A stretch of 64,000 nt of DNA, taken from contig KB722745.1 of the NCBI GenBank assembly GCA_000349905.1, forward strand, positions 279,688 through 343,687, written 5' to 3'. Within the stretch, counting starts at the first letter, position 1. The number at the start of each line of letters is the position of its first letter. Positions 58,050 through 64,000 of the stretch are shown here, piece by piece. The DNA comes from Volvariella volvacea V23. Taxonomy: Eukaryota > Basidiomycota > Agaricomycetes > Agaricales > Pluteaceae. The notes beneath the pieces are model-generated. The model saw only the letters and a program-made list of their open reading frames with translations. It was not told where the DNA came from and searched no databases. A program made the position numbers and the translations under genes.

Positions 58050-58800
58050 GAGATCCAGTGGTTGAGGGGTGTCTCAGAGGGAGGACGCATCAGGGTACAG
58101 GTTTATACCTTCGACGCAAGGGTCCGTTGTACGCCGGCGGCGAGAGTAGTTTATCCTGCTATGCTATGATCTCTTCATATTCGTTCGGCGCAGGTGATCC
58201 AGCAATCACTGATGTAGGGCAGGCAGTGCACCGACCCCTGAAGGTCGTCTATGGAGCGCTGGCGGTAAATAGAAGGATTTACTCACATTCGTGATGTGTC
58301 TGCACATTTGCGGCTTGATGCCGAGGTGCACGGAGTACCACAGAGAGGCTATGAATGGCTTCAGCGGGTTTCGTGCATAGTGTCCGTCTCATTCATGCAT
58401 GAACCTAGCAGAATGTAACCAACATGTTTCTCGGGACTCCACGCGTCTCGGGCTCTTCGTTCAGAATATTTGTTGGAATGCCCATTTGAAACCTAGATGA
58501 ACATACGGCTGGCACGTACGTCGGGCATGAAGGTCTGAGGCTGCATTGGGTATTATCACGAGTTATGGCACTCCCGACTCATCATCGCAAAGACTTGATC
58601 GATGGTACATTCCCTACCCAAGAAAGCGAGAAAGAGAGAAAACAAAAACGTCATCTAACAAGATATACATTATGGTATACAGAAGGGATGAATCAGAGAA
58701 AGAAATTTCGAATGGGAGACTTCTATTTCAACTTGGTGGTATCATTCCAACTACGTTGAATATATTAGCCACAAGGCGTTGCAATCGATTGCAATGGAAC
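58050..58800. other. Intergenic
   Basis: About 750 bp between the F-box gene's start and the carrier gene's stop. No supported feature. Confidence 0.4.
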
Positions 58801-60126
58801 TTACATATCCATGAACCATCGCCAGAGTATAGTAAACATGATGCCTTGCAACCCATTTGCCAAGATCCTGGTCTTTAGTCCCCGTCCGAGTAACCCCCTC
58901 CATCCATCGACGGCGATTACAGCTTTTGCAGCACTCAAGTAACCAATCCTAGTTTCATTAACCTGCCTATAGGTTTTCACCACTCTCAATGAGTTGGAGA
59001 TAGTATCTGAGACGATCGAGGCAGAAAAGCCGATAAACGCGCGTCGGGCGAGTTTCTGCAGTGTGGTGTGGGGTTCTGGCAGGTTGGCGTCTAAGTAATT
59101 ATAGGTGCCGAACCACTAGGGCAACATGTTAACATAAGCTCCTAACTGATGTTCAATAAGCATAGCATACTGGATAGTGGCCGACAAAGGTGGCCGCGGC
59201 TGTCGCCCAAGCACCATAGAACAAGGAACCTAAACCGTAGACCCTGACCTAAAACGACATTAGGACTTTGAGGTTGTGATCGAAATTCCTGGAAGCTTAC
59301 CCTATTCTTAAGGATAGCCCAGCCCCTCTTGCCCTGTGTCTGCAAGGTCGTCTTTACGGTATCAATCGGTGTCAAGATCATCCTGAAGAGCGCCGCTGCC
59401 ACGGAGGCGAAGATAGTCTTGACCAACGCGGGCAGTTGCCTCATGTAGGTGTTCGATTGGAGAAGCGCGAGAATGCCAGCATTAGCTGCAGTATCCCCAA
59501 AACGAGAGACAGGCCCCTGGATAAGAGCGGCAGAAAGACCCTGGTAGTATCTGGTCCAACCACCGTCAGCATAGAGAGTGGAGATAGCTTGTGACGTGGA
59601 GGTGCCGTAACGGTATTGGAAGTTCATGACGGTCCTCAGTGGCTGTAAAGGCTGTGAACACCAAGAAGGGAGCTCATAATGCAAGGGTTTACCATGAGCG
59701 TAAGGACCTGGAGAACCATGGCTGACAAGTTCTATCAATACGCTGCCGCTGCAAGCACGACATATGAACACACCTGCTGCACCACTCAGTCCTCCTCCCA
59801 AGGCGCTCTTCAAAGCTTTCTTGAAATCAAACTATATGCGCGTCAGCCTCATTCATTCGACGAACTTCAGCTGTCCCACCCACATCTACATCATGCGCGT
59901 CGATGAACCCCTTGATGAAGATGGCCACGAATGTAATGCCAAGTACTGTCAGCAATCCATATACCGCCATCTCAGTTCTTGAGACTGGCGTCTTCTGAGC
60001 TTCATTAGCATCCGCCGCTGAGTGTTCGTTGCCATTCAGCTCGGGTGACGTGGAAGACGACCCGGGGTTGCCAAGAAGTGGCTGTCGCTCCCCTGAAGTA
60101 CCAGCCTCGAGAGCGCTGGAAGACAT
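58801..60126 (-). CDS. Mitochondrial-carrier-fold membrane protein with N-terminal extension
   Basis: About five exons. A disordered N-terminus (SSSALEAGTSGERQPLLG) is followed by a single helix (MAVYGLLTVLGITFVAIFI). The carrier-like core is spliced as LGGGLSGAAAMVLQVLTLM, then FQYRYGTSTSQAISTLYADG, GGWTRYYQGLSAALIQGP, SRFGDTAANAGILALL and a clear carrier signature P-I-D-T-V-K followed by TTLQTQGKRG. It ends with WRGLLGRGLKTRILANGLQG. The P-x-D-x-x-K motif and GL-tail repeats are those of SLC25 carriers. The extra N-terminal helix and imperfect first repeat put it in a divergent group. Transported substrate and exact membrane (mitochondrial inner membrane or another organelle) are unknown. 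Confidence 0.82.
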
Positions 60127-60356
60127 CGAGAAACGTTAAGGGAAGTAGGTGGAAAGAAGCGAAGGGGCGGTTGAGCGCCAATGCCGTGCATGCTGACAGA
60201 TGATGGGAATACTGAGCAAGAACGGGAACACGATGGCATCATCGCCGAGGCGTGATCCCCTTTGCGGTTATCAGATACGTAAATAACGTCAAGAACGTGT
60301 GCTATCGATACAAACGAAATACGGGGTCGACGATGCCCAGGTCCATGTCCAATCCA

Positions 60357-60751
60357 TCATGCGCCAACGGATACCGGTCGCGCTGAGGACTCATCCAGGT
60401 GGAGCTTCTCCAAAGCATCCTCGAACGCCTCGTCGTCGTCAGAGGTTTCGTCAGACTCTGCTTCCTCTGCCTCGCCTTCCTCGTCATCGGAAGGCTCATC
60501 CTCAAAATCAAGCTGAAAACCGCCGCATGAGCTGCTCAAGCTCTCAGAAAACGATAAACTACACTCACAGGATCATATATTACTCTGATAATCAAACTAC
60601 AACTTGGGCATGTGGCAATGTCCTCATATGCCGCTAGTTGCTTCCTCGAAATTTCAAAGCGATCTCCGCAAGGACATGGATAATGATAAACGCCCTTTAC
60701 TTCATCCCAGGCCATGTCCTCAATCTCTATCTCGTCGTAATATGCGCCCAT
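60357..60751 (-). CDS. DPH3: Diphthamide biosynthesis protein 3 (CSL zinc-ribbon electron carrier)
   Basis: Two exons (60751-60569 and 60512-60357) give 112 residues. The start [17 protein letters not shown] is the DPH3 signature, and the four zinc or iron ligands are present as C-P-C-G and C-P-S-C. DPH3 donates electrons to the DPH1-DPH2 iron-sulfur enzyme in diphthamide synthesis on elongation factor 2, and supports Elongator. Exon 2 adds an acidic C-terminal extension ([19 protein letters not shown]) ending SVGA, longer than the compact core. A frame extends upstream of 60751 (to about 60838), but the ATG at 60751 matches the family start. Confidence 0.93.
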
Positions 60752-63588
60752 AGCGAGGCCGTCCGCTGCTGGTGGCGGTCTTTTGGATACGGTGAATTGA
60801 TGACTCAGCTCCGTCCGCCCGGCCTGAGTCACTGTCACTCGTCACATACGTGACATACCAAGTTGGGCGTTGGTACAGTGTCCCTCCATTTCCCTGGAGT
60901 TCAACCAGCTGGGTACTCTCTTAATGTCCCTTCAGTCAACCCTATACAACGGCCCCCAAGATCTCTAACTCTTAGCCTTTCCTTTCTTCTGGAACTTACC
61001 CACGTGCGTCGTTCAGGGTGCCACCCCCAAACCCACTGACTGTATGTCTAGGAGGCCGAAGGCGCGGAGTTGCATACTGTCCAGACACGGTTGGAAGGTG
61101 CGTAGTTAATTCACTAATCATCTCGTGTAGCTTCTCACCTGGTTCATCTATCTTCCAGCAAATTTAGTGTGCTGCAGCTGGTCGCCAGGTGGTGCGTGGG
61201 GCGGAGACGACCCCGCGCGATGATAGTAGGTGACCCCATGCTCACAAAATGTCCTACTCCTCTCTGAAGAACTCATAATCCCCTCCTGTTTTTCATTTTA
61301 CCCAGAGCCTCACCCCGGGTCAGGGTTCAAGTTACACGCCCACCCATCGACTTCAACGAGCCACCAACACTGACAACCTCACAATCCTGGCCGTTAACCA
61401 GAACATCGATCAAGAATGAAGGAAGTCGAATTAGAAGGATATTGGAGTAACATGGCATCATGCACCAATAGTTGGGGCCGATTAGGGGCTTGACGGGCGC
61501 TTTCCGACCGCTTGAAGGAGCCACCTCCATGGCTGGGCCAGTCTCTGTCCTTGACATCTGTTTTAGCTCAACGGGCTTCCTGCGTGGGAAGTGGTGGGGG
61601 CAAATGGATTCATTGCACACTTTATTTTGCTATTCACCCCTTCCCATGGGGGTTATGGTAAACACAAGCTCACGACGGCATGCCCGTCGCGATGTCTGCC
61701 CTCCGACGTCGGCAGGGGATCTGATCAAGTGTCCATCGGGCAGGCTTAAACATGTTGCAGCCGTCGGTCTCTAGTGGCGGCATTAAAATGTCCCCACCAG
61801 GGTAACTTTTACTGCGCCCGCTATTGTAGCCCCAGATTAATATAACTGAACCTAATACGAAATTTGCTGTTCAACCAGCATACTGATCCCTGCCTGTGCT
61901 TCAGCATCCTGAAGTGTTGAAACTTGATTCCACATAGGTGGCCGTGAAGTTCGGAGTAAGGCGTTCGTGACAATTAGAGTGTGCAAGGTGTGTGTGTGAA
62001 ACATCGCTCCTGTGATTTCTCGGTAAAAGATATCAAGAATTCTGCCCTTGCATTCTCGTAACTGGGATATGTGGCCTGGCGGCCGAGCAAGCGGAAAGTA
62101 TTTCTCATCTTGGCGCTGGCACCAATGATACGGGTGAACGAGTGTCAGCGACCTTTTGTAGGAGCACAAGCCTCGAGTAGACTGTAAACCTAAAACATCT
62201 AGCAATGAGGCAAACGAGAACCAGCTCTACAACGTCTTTCGGTATGATACATTCGGGTTGTTGTACTAACATAAAGGAAGACGAATGTGTCAAAAAATAC
62301 TTAACCTTCGTTCCGCTCTACCGATTTTGTGGGTGATCAGATGAAGCACCCAGTGACACCAAGGACGATGGCCGGCCACACTAGAACATCGACGGAAATT
62401 AGGCTACCAATCGTGCCCTCAGAATGGAATTTAAAATTGACATTGCACGCGCAACGGAACCTTACGCATGATGACTCTATCTTTGGTCAAACTTCCACAC
62501 CAAAGCCGTTGCCGCCGAGAATCTACACTACGGTGGAACTCGTCCAGTCCAAGCCATCGATAGGGGCTGCGAGTAAGAGAATGGTAGCAGGCACTCGGGC
62601 TCTGCGGGCCTGTACACCAGACAAGTGCTTGTAACAGCTCGCCACACTTTGAGCCACTACTCTCTTCAGCTCAGCGAACTTCCCGAGGTGGCTACGTATA
62701 TGCCGGCAAGCTCTCAAAATCTGCCAGCCATGACGCCAAGCCGTAAGTCCGCCCAAGAGGCGACCAAAGCAGGTTCCCTTCGATGATTGCAGTTCCTCGG
62801 AGAGTGAAATTGAACGCTCGTGTATCATATTTCGGGTAGCAATAAACCCCGGCTTTTCCCAAACAGGGTATAGATTGTCCAAAGCTGAGCAGGCGAAAGA
62901 GGCTGCAGCAAAGAGAGGCGACTCGTGGTCCGAACACCATCAAAACGTTGCACAATTGCGTCGTGTCTTCGGTGAGCTATCTTCTGCCATAATTCAGAAC
63001 CAGGCAGGTGTTGGTGATGCAATCCGATCAAGTAATGTGAATCCTGGATTGAAACCCTGCGACCCTTTAATAAAAACATCCTGCAACACAGAGATACGAT
63101 GTGCTTACCTCCGTTGGATGCTAGTGTTGGAAAATGATGTCCAGCCTTTTGTTATAGTCACCATTCTCTAAAGCCGTGACCTCTACCGAATCCCGTCGTG
63201 TGCTCAGGGGATACGTGTGCCAGGAGATCTGGATAGGTAATAGTGGGGTTTATCAATTCGTTACAGCATTAGGAATAGTGGGTGTTCCTTTGCAGGTGTC
63301 ACATGGAAGACGGCGAACTCAGTCAGGTACCTGCACTTTGGTACTGGATGCTATAGGTCGATACAGGATTGTAGCCACCAGCTTGAATGGCCAGGTGGAT
63401 TCGACCTATATGAGGACTGGATAAGAATTATGAATGGGCTCTAGATCGATGAATGAATCACCCTTCGAGCACCACTATGAAACCAGGACACACGACGCGT
63501 CCAGAAGGCGGATACGTTAGCGAGCTTCAAAACACCTTCAAGCTCCTGCTTATGGACCACTGATATGACCTGTCCCAATTTCAAGCCA
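60752..63588. other. 2.8-kb gene-poor region
   Basis: Short frames on both strands without motifs (for example 61327-61620 and 62523-62882 on the minus strand). The left edge should contain the DPH3 promoter. I see no RNA gene, repeat or transposon signature. Confidence 0.4.
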
Positions 63589-63800
63589 CTAGGCCTTCAT
63601 TTCGACAGAGATCCCAGTCACAACCCCACTATCAGACTGCCTCCTTGATCTCCCCACCGGAACCGTTGTGGCTGCGACAATGAGCGATTGGGAATAATCC
63701 AAAGGGTGCAGCAGGGTCAATCCCTGTCCCGTTTGTAAGGAGTATCGAGCGGGCGGTAAGGGCTTGAGATCGATTTCAGCATTCAGACTGGGGGCGCGCC
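63589..63800 (-). CDS. Possible 3' exon of a gene extending beyond the window
   Basis: The last open frame of the minus strand ends TTVPVGRSRRQSDSGVVTGI and has gene-like composition, with a splice-acceptor-like CAG before SLNAEIDLKP. No family is recognised and the upstream part is outside the window. Weak evidence. Confidence 0.25.
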
Positions 63801-64000
63801 GAAAAGCGTGTTGTAGGTTGGCGCGACGACCCGGCGGTGAGAGTCCCAACACGTGGAAGCCTCAGGACGCGGAAGGCTATAATAAAGTCGCTGAGCTCGA
63901 ATGTGGATGTTTTTGTTTTTGCAATTACTGGTTTCATCTGTCCCCTGTCCCCTGAATGAAATGGCATTAACGCATTCCGGAACATGACCTATAAGGAGAT

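Noticed and set aside
60299..60637. Plus-strand frame opposite DPH3
   Set aside because: Antisense of the acidic DPH3 tail and intron.
1..64000. tRNA or rRNA genes, CRISPR arrays, transposon ends
   Set aside because: I looked for B-box-like GGTTCGAATCC cores, direct repeat arrays, and transposase or reverse-transcriptase motifs and saw none that hold up; a covariance-model search was not possible.

Overview
The window looks like a chromosome segment of a filamentous basidiomycete, most likely an Agaricomycete mushroom-type fungus. Genes on both strands are broken by many short introns (about 45-70 nt, GTRNGT donor, YAG acceptor). They include families typical of that group: a trichodiene-synthase-like terpene synthase fold protein, a seven-helix Agaricomycete membrane family, F-box/LRR loci, a Gln-rich Zn2Cys6 regulator and NmrA-like reductases. 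I reconstructed the exon structures by reading donors, acceptors and frame continuity by eye. No RNA data were available.

Layout. 0.5-3.4 kb: a pirin convergent with a PPR protein whose N-terminus runs into a 100-N assembly gap. 3.7-8.5 kb: a tandem pair of aldo/keto reductases on the minus strand. 9.7-10.1 kb: a 177-bp tandem repeat. 10.5-11.9 kb: a multipass membrane protein with a frame problem at its first intron. 13.5-14.9 kb: a terpene-synthase-fold protein that has lost all three hallmark active-site motifs. 15.4-16.5 kb: an aldehyde dehydrogenase relic. 17.3-24.9 kb: a four-helix membrane protein, an NmrA-like reductase, a DUF7770-like protein and the CAAX protease STE24. 24.9-28.5 kb: gene-poor. 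28.5-32.5 kb: mitochondrial tRNA-modifying MTO1, divergent from a DUF2470 membrane protein. 33.0-38.8 kb: a cytosine-deaminase-like relic, a probable tail-anchored protein, a decayed NmrA copy and F-box debris. 39.3-42.2 kb: a membrane protein whose first coding exon is only the start codon, and a frameshifted F-box gene. 42.9-51.2 kb: a Rieske-DUF455 fusion and a large Zn2Cys6 transcription factor. 53.8-60.8 kb: a membrane-anchored coiled-coil protein, a large F-box protein, a mitochondrial-carrier-like protein and DPH3. The last 3 kb are gene-poor.

Housekeeping genes (MTO1, DPH3, STE24, PPR, carrier) are intact and intron-rich. They are interspersed with accessory redox and terpene-type genes and at least four decayed loci (ALDH, deaminase, NmrA, F-box), so the segment looks like one under birth-and-death turnover. 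The 3.7-20.7 kb stretch (two AKRs, terpene-synthase-like gene, ALDH relic, NmrA reductase) could be the remains of a small metabolic cluster, but no P450 is present and the link is inference only.
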